Both the position numbers and the translations under genes were made by a program. Below, in pieces: positions 1 to 11,973 of a DNA stretch of 64,000 bases (the first letter of the stretch is position 1; every line of letters starts with the position of its first letter). Source of the DNA: Paguma larvata (lineage: Eukaryota; Chordata; Mammalia; Carnivora; Viverridae); assembly GCA_030068075.1 (NCBI GenBank), contig CM057823.1, positions 12,620,485-12,684,484 of the forward strand, written 5' to 3'. A model generated the notes under the pieces. The model was not told the DNA's origin and made no database searches. It was given only the letters and a program-made list of their open reading frames with translations.

Positions 1-320
1 CTGGTTGCAGCCAAGGTTGACAACCACTGCCTTAATGTAGGATTTACAGAAATTCGCAGACCTTTACATTCTGTCTTGTTGGGCCGGGGAGGGATTTTAA
101 AATTGCTCCCAGAAAGAGAGAGTTGTCAGTCTTATGACTGAGACGCTGTATCATTAAAAAAAGGTTTTGTTCCCATGCTATTGGTGTGGCTTTTTCTATT
201 ACAAGACTTGAGGGAGGTACTTGTTAATACTGAAAATTCTGCATCCAAGAGTAACCTGGGATTGGGGACGGGTTCTCCACATTGTTTTGGAGACTGATGT
301 TTAAATTATACCAAATTGGG

Positions 321-530
321 GGCACCTGGGTGGCTCAGTCGGTTAAACATCCGACTTAGCTCGGGTCATGATCTCGCAGTTTGTGGGTTCGAGCCCCACA
401 TCGGGCTCTGCGCTGACAGCTCAGAGCCTTGAGCCTGCTTTGGATTCTGTGTCTCCCTCTCTCGTTGCCCCTCCCCCCACACTCAGTCTCTCTCTCTCTC
501 TCTCAAAAATAAATAAATGTTAAAAAAAAA
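321..530 (+). mobile_element. Felid tRNA-derived SINE
   Basis: Full copy with head, CT-rich body and A-tail. A perfect 17-bp target-site duplication (TSD) AATTATACCAAATTGGG lies at 304-320 and 531-547. Confidence 0.95.
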
Positions 531-707
531 AATTATACCAAATTGGGAACTCCTTAAGGGCAGGGATGGGCTCACGTGTTTGTGTACCTCATATAACCTT
601 AACGAAATATGTTGCTCAATAACCATATGTGTAATAAGTGAAACTCAGAATTGACAGTTTGTGAAAGGGCTGACTCCGCTGTCCTGTAAGCATTTTTCAA
701 GTTCAAG

Positions 708-938
708 GGGCGCCTGGGTGGCTCAGTAGGTTAAAGATTGGACTTCAGGTTTTGGCTCAGGTCATGATGTCACAGTCCTGAGATAGAGTCCAGGATCCAG
801 CTTTGCCCGGAGCATGGAGATGGCTTAAGATTCTCTCTCTCTTTCTCTCCTTCCTCTCTCTTCTTCTCTCCCTCTCCCCACCTCACTTTTGTGCGTGTGC
901 GTGCGCTCCCTCTCTCATTCTCTCCCAAACTAAATACA
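708..938 (+). mobile_element. Felid SINE
   Basis: Head at 708; TSD close to TTCAAGTTCAA on both sides. The body is diverged and longer than usual in CT and GT runs. Confidence 0.9.
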
Positions 939-1707
939 TAAGCATTCAAGTTCAAAATGAAAGTGGGAATGGAGGAAAAGATTGTCAACTCGGACCTTGA
1001 CGTCTTAGTCCAGACTCCTTTAGAAGTCTGTCTCTGCAGAAAGGCCTTCTGGACAGCTGGTGCGAGCACTTGACTTCTCATCTTTGTACCTCTTTACTTC
1101 TCTCAGTTTTCTCCTCCTGCGTTATGTCATAATCAACTTGTGGCATCCGTCGTCATTGCCTGGTTCCACTGGTATTAGTCAAAAAGGGGCTGGCCCCATT
1201 TTTAGGTTCTGGTTAGGAATATGAACGCGCTAAGAGGTGAACTACTTCCAGGAGTGAGGCGAAGGACGGCTTTGGACAGTCGGCCTTTTACTGCTTCCTT
1301 ATCGTGTGCCCGGACTTGCTTGTATCATTCAGCCGCCCCAAATTTTTATTTCCTTGTAACCAGTGGTGTCTTGAGGAAAATCCCCCATTTCACATTTTCC
1401 TGACATTCCATTTGGGTTCTTCTCCAATTGGCGTTTGGTTTTGAATTACAAGGAAAGGGTGTAAGTCTCTGTTGAATATCAGAGAAACTGTAACGATAAG
1501 ACATGAGTTTAGATCTAAGAATTCCAGTTATCTAGGCTACCCATAGTTGCAATAATAAACTTCTGATGTCCAGTGTTTTCCAAGTGGGTATAGGAAATGG
1601 CGGCCCTCTGAAGCACATCATTTCATATGTTCCTGTCTTCATTTCTTGTTTTAAGTGCTAAGTACTGGGATTGAGGCTGGTGAGAGAAAAGGGCAGATAC
1701 AACATTT

Positions 1708-1907
1708 GTTTGTTTGTTTGAATGTTTATTTATTTTTGAAAGGGAGACACAGCGTGAGCAGGGGAGGGGCAGAGAGAGAAGGAGACAGAATCCGAACCAG
1801 GCTCCAGCTTCTGAGCTCTCGGCACAGAGCTCGACGCAGGGCTCGAACTCGTGAGCTATGAGATCATGACCTGAACCGAAGTCAGACTCAGCCACCCAGG
1901 CACCCCT
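1708..1907 (-). mobile_element. Felid SINE
   Basis: Full minus-strand copy with imperfect TSD AGATACAACATTT / AGATACAAACATTT. Confidence 0.92.
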
Positions 1908-2280
1908 AGATACAAACATTTGTAAGATACAGGTCCATTCCCACAGGAAATTTGCAAAATGGGAGGGGAGCAAAATGTAGACAGTCAACTCCAAAGTGAG
2001 GTGGCCCGTGTTAATTGCTCCTGATAGTAAAAAAATTGCAGTAGTTGAGAGAAGAATTGGAATCCTCACTTCTGTCCGGGCACCATGGGACGGATGGTTT
2101 TGTGAAGAAGAGAGTCTTCCTGAACTCGAACAGATAAATACCATTTTTTGACATGTCAGGATCAGAGGCAAAGGCACAGAGGCAGGGTATATTGTGTAAT
2201 TGGATTTGATTGGCACGCAGGGTATCGAAGTGAGACATGGGAACTGATGAGTACGTTGTAGTAAAAAATGAAGTTTCTGG

Positions 2281-2331
2281 GGTGTCTTGACTGGCTCAGT
2301 TGGTAGAGACTTTTTTTTTTTAATGTTTGTT

Positions 2332-2366
<35 letters not shown>

Positions 2367-2556
2367 CTGAAGCAGGCTCTGTACTGTCAGCACAGAGCCC
2401 AGTTCGGGGCTCAAACTCACAAACTGTGAGATCATGATCCGAGCTGAAGTTGGGCACTTAACTAACTGAGCCACCTGGTTGCCCCTAGAGCATGTGACTT
2501 TTGATCTTGGGGTGTTGAGTTCAATCCCCACGTTGGGTATAGAGCTTACTTCTAAG
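2281..2556 (+). mobile_element. Short (tRNA-only) SINE split by a second SINE
   Basis: The host has a perfect 17-bp TSD at 2,264-2,280 and 2,557-2,573. Its tRNA-like body resumes after the insertion with GCATGTGACT and ends TTACTTCTAAGAAAA, the short subfamily without CT tract. Confidence 0.9.
2309..2486 (-). mobile_element. Felid SINE nested in the SINE at 2,281-2,556
   Basis: Minus-strand copy placed between TAGAG repeats inside the host's head. Confidence 0.9.
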
Positions 2557-2631
2557 AAAAATGAAGTTTCTGGAAGCACAGTGAACTGTGTGGAAGGGTT
2601 TTTGAACATGAGAGTGATTTAATGAAAGTGT

Positions 2632-2864
2632 TGTTTTTTTAATGTTTATTTATTTTTCAGAGACATAGAGACAGAGTGTGAGCAGGGGAAGGGCAGAGAG
2701 AGTGGGAGACACAGACTCTGAAGCAGGCTCCAGGCTCTGAGCCATCAGCACAGAGCCCGACGCAGGGCTTGAATTCAGATTCGATTCAGATTGTAGCAGG
2801 GCTACAAGTTCATGATTCGAGCTGAAGTTGGCCGCTTAACCGACTGAGCCATCCAGGTGCCCCT
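2632..2864 (-). mobile_element. Felid SINE with internal duplication
   Basis: Flanked by GAAAGTG. It contains an extra repeated GATTCAGATT block near 2,775-2,800. Confidence 0.9.
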
Positions 2865-3079
2865 GAAAGTGGTTTTATGGTAGTGGTATTATTGAGAGAT
2901 GTCCCTTGGGGAAGTCAAATACTTATTAGTCTTTAATACTAACTCTTTAACCATTTTTTTTTTTTTTCTAAATAAAATATTTCGGTTCTGGAGCTTGGTG
3001 AATTTTTTAAGTTGTAGACGAATTCACACTGAAGTTTCAAATTAAAGTCTTCCTGTAGACAGTGGGATTGTGTTTTGTT

Positions 3080-3220
3080 TTTAATTGTTTTATTTTTGTT
3101 TGTTCATTTATTCATATTCCAGGTATACAGGTACGTTTTTAAATGCTGGGATCATAGCAGCAAACAAAGCAGTTAAAAATCCCTGTCCTCATGGAGCTTA
3201 CATTGTAGTTGCATGCAATG
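3080..3220 (+). mobile_element. L2 3'-end fragment
   Basis: Matches the common L2 tail phrase around CCTGTCCTCATGGAGCTTAC. Confidence 0.65.
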
Positions 3221-3390
3221 TTTTTGTAATCATTTTTTTAAAAACCGAGTTTTTGTTTTTAGGGCTTTTTTGTCGTTTTTTATTTTTTTGTTTTAAACCT
3301 TCCTGCATTGAAGTTTAGACTCATGATGTGATAAAGCTAGAAGTGATTTTGGAGATCCACTAATCCAGTCAGACTATATTTTATTTTATT

Positions 3391-3580
3391 TTTTTAGTGT
3401 TTATTTATTTGTGAGAATGTGCAAGCAATGGGGAGAGGGGCAGACAGAGAAGGAGAGGGAGAATCCAAAGCAGGCTCTGTATTGTCAGTGGAGAGCTTGA
3501 TGTCGGGGCTCAAACTCACAAACTGCAATCTGACCTGAGCTGTAATCGGACACCTAAGTGACTGAGCCACCCAGGCTCCC
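3391..3580 (-). mobile_element. Felid SINE
   Basis: Flanked by CAGACTATA / CAGATTATA. Confidence 0.9.
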
Positions 3581-3606
3581 CAGATTATAGTTGTTTTAAG
3601 AAAATA

Positions 3607-3634
3607 AGGGGCGCCTGGGTGGCTCGGTCCGTTA
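3607..3634 (+). mobile_element. SINE head-only fragment
   Basis: Only the first 28 or so bases of the SINE (GCGCCTGGGTGGCTCGG onward) followed directly by an A-run, so body and CT tract are missing. Confidence 0.75.
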
Positions 3635-3870
3635 AAAAAATGGAAGCACTATCATAAGCTTGCTGACTTAATTTTTTTAGGGTAATGGCCATTAAAAAAA
3701 ATTCTATCACAATCTTTTTTTTTTTTTTTAATCAAGAATGATGTTTTCATTACAAGTAAGAAGCTTATAATTTCAAGTAAAGGACAGTCCTTTAAATTGA
3801 ATACTTAGGGCTTTATGAAACTCCACAGGGACCCTATTGTTTGCATTTCTTTAAGGATTAGGCTTACCCA

Positions 3871-4072
3871 GGGTTGCCTGGTGGCTCAGTTGGGTAAGTG
3901 TCCGACTTCGACTCAGATCATGATATCATGGTTTGTGAGTTCAGCCCCACGTCAGGCTCCACACTGAGTATGGCATCTGCCTGGGATTCTCTCTCTCCCT
4001 CCCTCTCTGCCCCTCCCCCACATGCACTCTGTTTCTCTCTCTCTCAAAATAATGAACTAAAAAGAAAAACAA
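3871..4072 (+). mobile_element. Felid SINE
   Basis: Near-perfect 18-bp TSD AAGGATTAGGCTTACCCA at 3,853-3,870 and again at 4,073. Confidence 0.93.
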
Positions 4073-4450
4073 AAGGATTAGACTTACACAGATCCTTGTA
4101 GGAATTCGGGAAGCATTGTTCTGGTTCAGCAGCCTAACTTTACTGAGGAGCAGAGCGCCAGCTAAAATGTGGTTGAACACAAACCAAGCATAGTGTAACC
4201 TCTGGAATTGGTGGCCCAGCCATCAGAATCTACAGCTTTGGTGTATTTATGTGGAGTACACTGTGACTTGTTGAACCTGTTTAAGCATTATTCTTTACTA
4301 CAGGGGAGGAAACTTCTTATGCTTCCTTCTTAGGAACCAAGCATCATTTACTCCAAAAACACTTAGTTAAATAGGGTCTACCACATAGGTCTTCACTCCA
4401 TAGCTCCTGGTTGAGTAGATGCAGGGTGAAGCCCCAGCAGAGCTCTATTC

Positions 4451-4637
4451 TTTTTTTTTTTTTTGAGAGAGAGTGCACACAAGCAGGGGAGAGGGACAGA
4501 GGGAGAGGGAAACTCTCAAGCAGCCTCCATGCTCCGTGTAGAGCCCAATGCAAGGCTGGATCCCATGACCCCGGGATCATGACCTGAGCTGAAATCAAGA
4601 GTCAGACACTAACCAACTGAGCCACCCAGGCACCCCT
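4451..4637 (-). mobile_element. Felid SINE
   Basis: Flanked by AGAGCTCTATTCT / AGAGCTACATTCT. Confidence 0.9.
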
Positions 4638-4882
4638 AAAGAGCTACATTCTGATTTTGTGATTTTGGTGTAACATGAGCCAGACACGATGGTAGTCTTC
4701 ATACAAAGAAGGGAATGTACGAAGCATTAGAATCCTGAATAATTGTGTGGGTCAGATGACAGTGAGTTGGGTCCTGGAGTCATTCATTTCCTGGTTTCAT
4801 AATTTTATGCTTCCAAGGTTGTCTACACAGTATGACTGTCTTGATTTTCTGACACTCCTTCAGTCTTCATTTTCTGTTATAA

Positions 4883-4901
4883 ATTTTTTTTATGTTTATT
4901 T

Positions 4902-4932
<31 letters not shown>

Positions 4933-5082
4933 CATGGGAAGGCAGAGAGAGGGAGAGAGAGAATCTCAAGCAGGCTTTCTGCTGTCAGTGCGGATTCCAA
5001 CATGGGGCTCGATCCCACAAACCATGAGATCATGACCTGAACCAAAGTGGGGTGCTTAACCAACTGAGCCACCCAGGTGCCC
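4883..5082 (-). mobile_element. Felid SINE
   Basis: Minus-strand copy with a GA-rich tract and intact tRNA-like head. Confidence 0.9.
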
Positions 5083-5284
5083 AGTATTTGTTTCTAGGAG
5101 GCTTTTTTTTTTTTCATTTTTACTTCTATGATCCGATAGAGTAAGCCCCTTCCAAAGAGACTTGTATTTTCAAAATGAGTGATGTGTGTTGGTATGCTTA
5201 AGAGTTCATCTTTTCTTTGACAGAATTTTTTAAGCTGTTAAGTTCAGATATGAGATGACTTTGCCCTGTATTATGTTCTCTAGG

Positions 5285-6055
5285 GGAGGAAAAACTTTTC
5301 CTCTACCCTCTGAGGTTCAATAGCTGGAGTCTACAAATTAGACCAACAAGAGACAGGTTAATAAGGGTTTATTTCACATGCATGTGAGACTGTCACAGAG
5401 AAGTAGTGGGGGGAAAGAAGCACTTAGGCCTGGGAGCTTGATACCAATATAAGAAAGAGTGATAGGGGTGCCCGGGTGGCTCAGTTGGTTAAGCAGCTGA
5501 CTTCGGCTCAGGTCATGATCTCACAGCTTGAAGGCTTGTGAGTTCGAGCCCTGCATCGGGCTCTCTGCTGACAGCTCGGAGCCTGGAGTCTGCTTTGGAT
5601 TCTGTGTCTCCCTCTCTCTCTCTGCCCCCATCCCACTTGTTCTCTGCCTCTCTGTCTCTCAAAGATAAATAATGTAAAAAAAAAATTAAAATTAAAAAAA
5701 AAGAAAGGGTGATAAATTGTGGAGAAGTGATTAGAGAAAGGAAAGGGGGTTTGGGCTTCTAGGAACAGTAAGTTGTGGGACGGTAAATATATGCGAGAAA
5801 CTAACAGAAGATAAAGGTTACTTTAATAAAGTTTTTTTGGTGCAAATTCTGCTCTCCTCTCTTTCCATTTTTAGTGATAAGGGTTCTCCTCGTGCAGGAG
5901 GGGGGCCGGAGACACCTTCACAGAGGGGGATTTCTGCCTTGCTTTTGGGCAGAAAAGGAGGGGGCAGAGAGGTCCTCCTTTGCTCTTTCCTAATTATCTT
6001 CAGCTCAAAATAATCTGTATGCCAAAGTAGCATATTTTGGGGTAGCGTGTTCTTA
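5285..6055 (-). mobile_element. LTR-like ancient repeat, family not identified
   Basis: Its reverse complement begins GCTACCCCAAAATATGC and matches the start of the repeat at 55,525. Both also share a TTATT-rich end (here near 5,340-5,380). A SINE is inserted at 5,465-5,700. AATAAA-type sequence near the 3' end suggests an LTR. Confidence 0.6.
5465..5700 (+). mobile_element. Felid SINE inside the LTR-like repeat
   Basis: TSD AAGAAAGAGTGATA at 5,451-5,464 and, with one change, 5,701-5,714. Confidence 0.93.
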
Positions 6056-6734
6056 TCTCCTTTAGTTCAAAGTGAAAGAAGCAACAGGGACCAGGGTTGC
6101 TACTAAACTTCTAATGGCTAAACCAGGTCAAGAGACATGTATAGCTCAAATAATATGGTTCCATCTTTAAATTCATCTTTATTTTTCTCCATCAGGCAAA
6201 AAAACTGTAGTAGTAGGATATTAGGTTAGATGCCAAAAGTGGGAAACTGAAAGAAGTTCTCTTTTTCCCTAGAATTCAGTTAAAGATAGTAATCTCTTGT
6301 TGCCTACTGCAATTAAGTCATTTCTGGGGGCAGGAAAATAAAGGAGATGATCTTTGAATTCAGTGTTTGGCACCTCTGAAAAGTGAAAATGTAGTACTTC
6401 TCTCATGATCAGATGTAGACCAAGGAGAAATGCAAAGATTCCCCAAAGCCAAGGTGAGAGAGAACTTTCTGGGAGCTTTGTATCTGTGGTTCAGTTCTCC
6501 GCCTATGCAGACGTGGGAGGAGTTCACTTGAGGAAAAGTTCTTTCTGGTTTACTGCTCCCTTTGCCCCAGGGCCTGTGGGAGCGCATGTTCTAGTGTTCT
6601 TGCTGAGCAGACGGACGGACGGACTGATTCTGTGATAAAAAGTAACTGAGTTCTTGTGGTCTAGGCATGTGGTACTCCCCAATGAGAGTTGGGTAGGTAA
6701 GAAGGGTTGATTACTGGGACAAAAGCCTCCTTTT

Positions 6735-7260
6735 CTTTTTTATTTAAATTGAGGTATAGTTGACATGTAACATTGCTTTAGTTTAGGTGTACAGCATAAT
6801 GATCCCATATTTGTATATCCTGTGAAATGATCACCACCAGAAGCCTAGTTAATCTTGTCACCATACATAGTAACAAGTCTTTTGTTCTTGTGATAAGAGC
6901 TTTTTAAAAAATATTTATTTTGAGAGAGAGAGCATGCATACACAGCTGTGGAGGGGCAGAGAGAAGGGAAGAGAGAGAGAGAGAGAGAGAGGGAGAATCC
7001 CAAGCAGGCTCTATGCTCTCAGTGAAGACCCCGATGCGGGGCTTGAACTCACGAACTGTGAGATCATGACCTGAGCTAAAATCAAGAGTCAGATGCTTAA
7101 CCAGCTGAGCCACCCAGGTGCCCCTGTGATAAGAACTTTTAAGATCCACTCTCTTAGCAGCTTCCAAATATGCAACATAGTAATGCCAACTTTATGTACC
7201 ATGCTGTACATTACATCTCCATGACTTACTTATTTTGTAACTGAAGATTGTACCTGATAA
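6735..7260 (-). mobile_element. Old L1 fragment, split by a SINE
   Basis: Contains the widespread L1M phrase GAGGTATAGTTGACATGTAA followed by GTGTACAGCATAATGATCCC. It continues after the SINE with AAGATCCACTCTCTTAGCAG. Orientation and subfamily are not certain. Confidence 0.75.
6906..7125 (-). mobile_element. Felid SINE inside L1
   Basis: Flanked by GTGATAAGAGCTTTT / GTGATAAGAACTTTT. Confidence 0.92.
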
Positions 7261-7733
7261 AGTCCTTCTTGATTATTAATGTCATTGTGAATTGTGCTGC
7301 ACGCTGCCAATTGGAGGTGCCAGCAGAAGAGGGGTGGGGGTTTTAAAAGATGCCTGAGAAACAGGCTGCTCAGTAGACTGTATTTATCTAGGCTGAAAAC
7401 AATTACTTAGCAACATGTAAATCAACCTAACGTGGAGATGATAGCGTGCACTTTGATATTATGTCTATATCTCCACAAGGCTAAACATGCTTTTTAAAAA
7501 TTTTCACTTACACGAAATCTATTCTCTTAACAGATTTTCGAGCATACAGTACGGTCTTACTGACTATAGGTACAGTGTGGTACAGCAGGATATCTAGAAC
7601 TTACTCATCCTGCTTGACTGAAAGTTTGTGCCTGTTGGTTAGTAACTTCCCATTCCCCTCCCATCCCTGCCCAGATCCTGGCTACCATCATTCCATTCTT
7701 GGGTTCTATGAATTTGACTATTTTAGATATCTC

Positions 7734-7829
7734 AGGGACGCCTGGCCAGGTCAGTTGGTGGAGCATGCGACTCTTGATCTTGGGGTTGTGAGTTTGAGCC
7801 CCATGTTGGATGCAGAGATTACTTAAAAT
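7734..7829 (+). mobile_element. Short (tRNA-only) SINE
   Basis: Ends TTACTTAAAAT without a CT tract; flanked by TAGATATC. Confidence 0.88.
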
Positions 7830-7914
7830 AGATATCATAGAAGTGGAATAATGCAACATTTGGCTTATTTCCCTTGTTTTAGTATAATGTCCCAAGATTG
7901 ACCATGGATTTTTA

Positions 7915-7967
7915 TTTTTTTACAATGTTTGTTTATTTTGAGAGAGAAAAAGCACAAGCAGGGAAGG

Positions 7968-8009
<42 letters not shown>

Positions 8010-8121
8010 CCCAAGCAGGCTGTGTGCTGTAGCACAGAGCTCAGTGCAGGGCTGGATCTCATGAACCATGAGCCAAAATCAAGAGTCAGATGCTTAACCA
8101 ACTGAACCACACAGAGGCCCC
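7915..8121 (-). mobile_element. Felid SINE with long GA tract
   Basis: Flanked by GACCATGGATTTTT / GAACATGCATTTTT. The GA repeat spans about 7,971-8,007. Confidence 0.9.
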
Positions 8122-8639
8122 TGAACATGCATTTTTAGATGGACATTTACAAAAAGAAGATCATACCTTCAGTATTGACAGGTAGCCCTCAAAAACAGAA
8201 AATTACCCTAATTTGTTTTGTGGGTTTAGAGTTTCATAAAGTGTGGCACACCTATATTCATAAATGCTAAATAAAGGAGCGATCAGAAAGGGTGGGGTTG
8301 AAGTAGGCAAATCCTAATGTTGAAATTGGTCTTTTGATTTACCTTGTCAATTGTTTAATTTTTTGTACCAGGTTTAGTATACTGCTTAGCTGTCTGCCTA
8401 AATCTGCCGAGCCAGAAAAGAAAGGCTGCCTCTGAATCCCTCAGAGGGTTTTACCCTTATGTGAAAGGTACTTTGAACAAGTCATAACAGAATATTTCTC
8501 ATAGAGTGAGACTGAAGGAATTCTGTGGAAAGACTAAAGACCTTGGGCGTTTATAAGTGGATTACAGTCCGTCATAATTGATAACCATTTATTCTTCACT
8601 GGGTGTTGCAACATTAGGTATGAGATTATGCTACAGGAT

Positions 8640-9345
8640 CTTAGATCATTTTCTTGTGGTGGGAGGAGCAGGAGGTATGGGGCTAATGGGGTGACTTTTG
8701 GAAAGAACCTAAGGATGAGGGCTGGTTAGCTGAAGAATCAATCTTGTGATTTGAGGCTTAGGATTTCATTCCCATCCCCCTGGCCTCTGGGGAGGGGAGA
8801 AGGAAGAGGAGCTGGAGGTTGCATCAATCACCAGTGGGCAATGACTTAAATCAATCATGCCTGTGTAAGAGAAGCTTTATCAGGGGCGCCTAGGTGGCTC
8901 AGTTGGTTGAGCATCTGACTCTTGGTTTTGGCTTAGGCCACGATCTCCTGGTGCATGAGTTCCAACCTCACATCGGGCTCTGCACTGATAGTGGGGAACC
9001 TGCTCGGGATTCTCTCTTTCCCTCATTCTCTGCCCCTCCCCTGCTCATGTGTACTCTCTCTATTGCAAAATAAATTAAAAAAAAAAAAACTGTCATTAAA
9101 AACCAAAAGGGATGGAGTTCAGAAAGCTTCGGGGTTGGCAAATACGTGAAGACTGGGGAGATGGTGTATCCGTGGAAGCTCCACACCTTCCCACTTACCG
9201 GCCCTATGCATCTCTTCCACCTGCCTGTTCCTAGGTTATATCCTTTTATAATAAACTGGTAATCTAGTAAGTAAAATGGTCCTCTGATTTCCATGAGCCA
9301 CTCTAGCAATTAATCCAGCCCAAGAAGAGGGTTGTCAGAACCTCT
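8640..9345 (+). mobile_element. LTR-like ancient repeat with nested SINE
   Basis: The 3' half (about 9,115-9,345) contains ATCCTTTTATAATAAACTGG and CCGTGGAAGCTCC, phrases I know as high-copy in mammals and consistent with an LTR polyA region. The family name was not resolved. Confidence 0.5.
8883..9089 (+). mobile_element. Felid SINE
   Basis: Full head; tail AAATTAAAAAA. It splits the LTR-like repeat. Confidence 0.92.
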
Positions 9346-10629
9346 AAGAGCGGGTCTGAAGCACAGGTGACTGTTGGACTTGAGATTGGCCTCTGAAGTA
9401 GGGGCAGGAGGCAGGCTTGGAAGACTGAGCCCTCAACCTGTGGGAGCTGATGCTATCTCCAGGTGTAGATAGTGTCAGAACTGAGTTAGTTGCTTGATGG
9501 TGTAGAAAAAGCACATGCTTCAGAATTGGTGTCAGAGCTGTATAGGCACAGGGCCAGGAGGTCTTATTTAGCCACTGTGGGTGGAAAGCTGATGAAACTC
9601 AACAAAGACAGAGATGTTTGTTCTGGTCGCCTACGTCTTCCAACCCCTAGAACAGTCCGTCATGCACTAAGTAGGTATTCGGTATACAGTTGCTGAAAGA
9701 ATGAGTTGATGAATTGATAGGGTTTCGCTCAGTGAATGATGACTCGTCCATCATATTCTACATCTCTTTCCTCATACCGATCTTGAACTAGATCGTGGGA
9801 TGCAAAAAAGGAAAAACAGGAAACCGTAGGCAACTCTGGGGTAGGAGACAGAAGTGAGGAACCAGAAGAAGGAAGTTTACTATTGAGTGCAGGTGACATT
9901 CCTGACAGGTGCAACTGTAAATGGATCGAATCCTTATTTTACCACCGACGTGGGCAGTGGGAAGTTTTTACCTATCTCAGCAGAACTGAAGGTGAGAGGG
10001 CCCAGCCTGGAAAAATTGTGAAGCTCCTGACTTTTTCCACGTGGATCATCCGACTCTTTACATGTTCTGTCCCTGTCGAGAGAGGCCCCTGTCTTCACTG
10101 TGAGCCAGTGCTGGCAGGCCTACTGAACAGGCTTCTGAACACGAGGTTGGGATAGGGAGTTCTTAGAGATGGATTGCAAGATTGGGAAGGAGGCAAAGCT
10201 ACTGCAGTGTCTTGGCATTGAGTGGAGTCAGGAGTGCAAGAGACTTCTATCTATCAATTGATAATTGATCATGATAATTATCCAGTTATCATTGGATAAT
10301 GCCCCCCTGAGGAACGAGGGTTCTGCAGGGGAATTTGCCAGGTGGAAAGTATTTTATGTTTCAGGTCGTACCAGCCGTGAGTACCCCTGGGAAGTCAAAG
10401 CTCTGAGAACCCATCACCCTGGTGTCTCAGTCTGGGAGGCAAGCTTTCTGCCATCAGTTGATTTGTTCCTAAAAGGGAGCAAGCCACCAGGGAAATTTAT
10501 CTCCTCTCTTTCCAGTAAGCCTTTTGTGAACTTGGGGACCCAGCAGTCTGCAGAAATAATTCAAAAGGGCCAGTGTCCTCATCAGATCTATCATAAATTA
10601 GAAAAGAGGTGCTTTTTATTTGCATGATC

Positions 10630-10800
10630 TCTCATCTTCTCAACACCTCTATCGTGTATTACCATTCCCATTTTATTGAAGAAGAAACTGAGCTCAAGAG
10701 ATTTAGAAACTTACCAACAGCCAGTAAGTGGGAGAGAAGATTGGGATTCAACTAGAGTCTGTCTGACTCTAGGCTTATGCTCTGAGAGCGTAATGTACTC
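10630..10800 (+). mobile_element. MIR fragment
   Basis: Core phrases CCCATTTTATTGAAGAAGAAACTGAG and later AGTAAGTGGGAGAGAAGATTGGGATTCAA, read in shortened form as the MIR sense core. Confidence 0.75.
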
Positions 10801-11046
10801 ATCAGCTAGAGAAGGGTTCAGCATGACTTTTTATAGCTCTCCACCCCTGGCTTCCTCAGCTCCGTTGGTAACTAATTGCTGTTTTTTTTTTCTTCTAAGT
10901 CAAAGAGGCATCTGGTTGTTGTAGTGTCGTGCTGAAGTGTAACTAGGCTTCTAAAACCAGTGGAAAGTCCTGGAGGCCTATTACTAGGAGCTGCCAAAAT
11001 AGGGCGAGTGGTATTTTAAGGTCATGAACTTTTTAATCATAGGCCT

Positions 11047-11253
11047 GGGGCACTTGGGTGATTCAGTAGGTTTAGCATTGACTGGATTTCAGCTCAGGTT
11101 GTGATCTCACACTTAGGTTCATAGGATCAAGCCCAGCATCAGGCTCTGGCTGACAGTGTGGAACCTGCTTGGGTTTCTCTCTCTCCCTCTTTCTTTCTCT
11201 GCCTCCCCCTCCAGTTCCATGTGTGAGCGCTCTCAAAAAAAAAAAAAAAAAAA
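11047..11253 (+). mobile_element. Felid SINE, diverged
   Basis: Head CACTTGGGTGATTCAG; pure A-tail of about 19 at 11,236-11,253. Confidence 0.88.
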
Positions 11254-11503
11254 GCCCAACCACAGATCCGTGAGAGCAGGGACTAACTGTATCCATTCAG
11301 TGCTTTCTTTTTTGCACAATACCTGGCACATGTGAGTGAATGCTTAATACTTTGAAGAATAGTTGTAAGTTAACACATTTTAGAAGTCAAAAGGCAGAAA
11401 CTTCTAAAAAGTAAATCAAATCCAAAACACTCGAAACCAGTGAAAGTCGGGCCATCTTGGCCCTTAGAAGAAGCATGTTCCAAACTTTTAAAAATTAGTG
11501 CCA

Positions 11504-11730
11504 GGGGCGCCTGGGTGGCTCAGTCGGTTTAGTGGCCGACTGCGGCTCAGGTCATGAGCTCGCGGTCTGTGAGTTCGAGCCCCGCATCGGGCTCTGTGCT
11601 GATGGCTTGGAGCCTGGAGCCTGCTTTAGATTCTGTGTCTCTCTGCCCTTCTCTCTCTGCCCTTCTCCTGCTCACGCTCTGCCTCTATGTCTCAAAAATA
11701 AAATAAACGTTAAAAAAAAAAATTTAAAAA
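11504..11730 (+). mobile_element. Felid SINE, young-looking
   Basis: Head and internal promoter region close to consensus; flanked by AGTGCCA. Confidence 0.93.
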
Positions 11731-11973
11731 GTGCCAAATGTACATGAGTAAATTGGTGATGTGTGAGGGTGGTTCAGGACATTTAGTGCCTTATGATGGC
11801 TTAAATTGCACGTTCCTGGGAAGTCGGCGAAGGTTGACTATAGGACAAGAGGAGTGTATTTATTTAGTGTGTTAGAATCCTCTCTTTCAGAGACATTGAT
11901 TTTGTAGTCTGTCCCTATTGAAGCCTCTTAGTGAACTACAGGGTATGGAGGTGTGGGTAGAGGGACTGGGAAG

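Larger units (their letters stand above)
7500..8170 (-). mobile_element. Old L1 fragment carrying two SINEs
   Basis: Contains L1M-type phrases (GAACTTACTCATCCTGC; CTTATTTCCCTTGTTTTAGTATAATGTC) broken by SINEs at 7,734 and 7,915. Confidence 0.7.

Noticed and set aside
1623..2609. 328-codon minus-strand ORF
   Set aside because: It runs through two SINEs and the short stretch between them. The SINE parts give the same AQLVKCPTSARIMIS-type peptide seen at dozens of loci. Length comes from stop-poor SINE frames, not selection.
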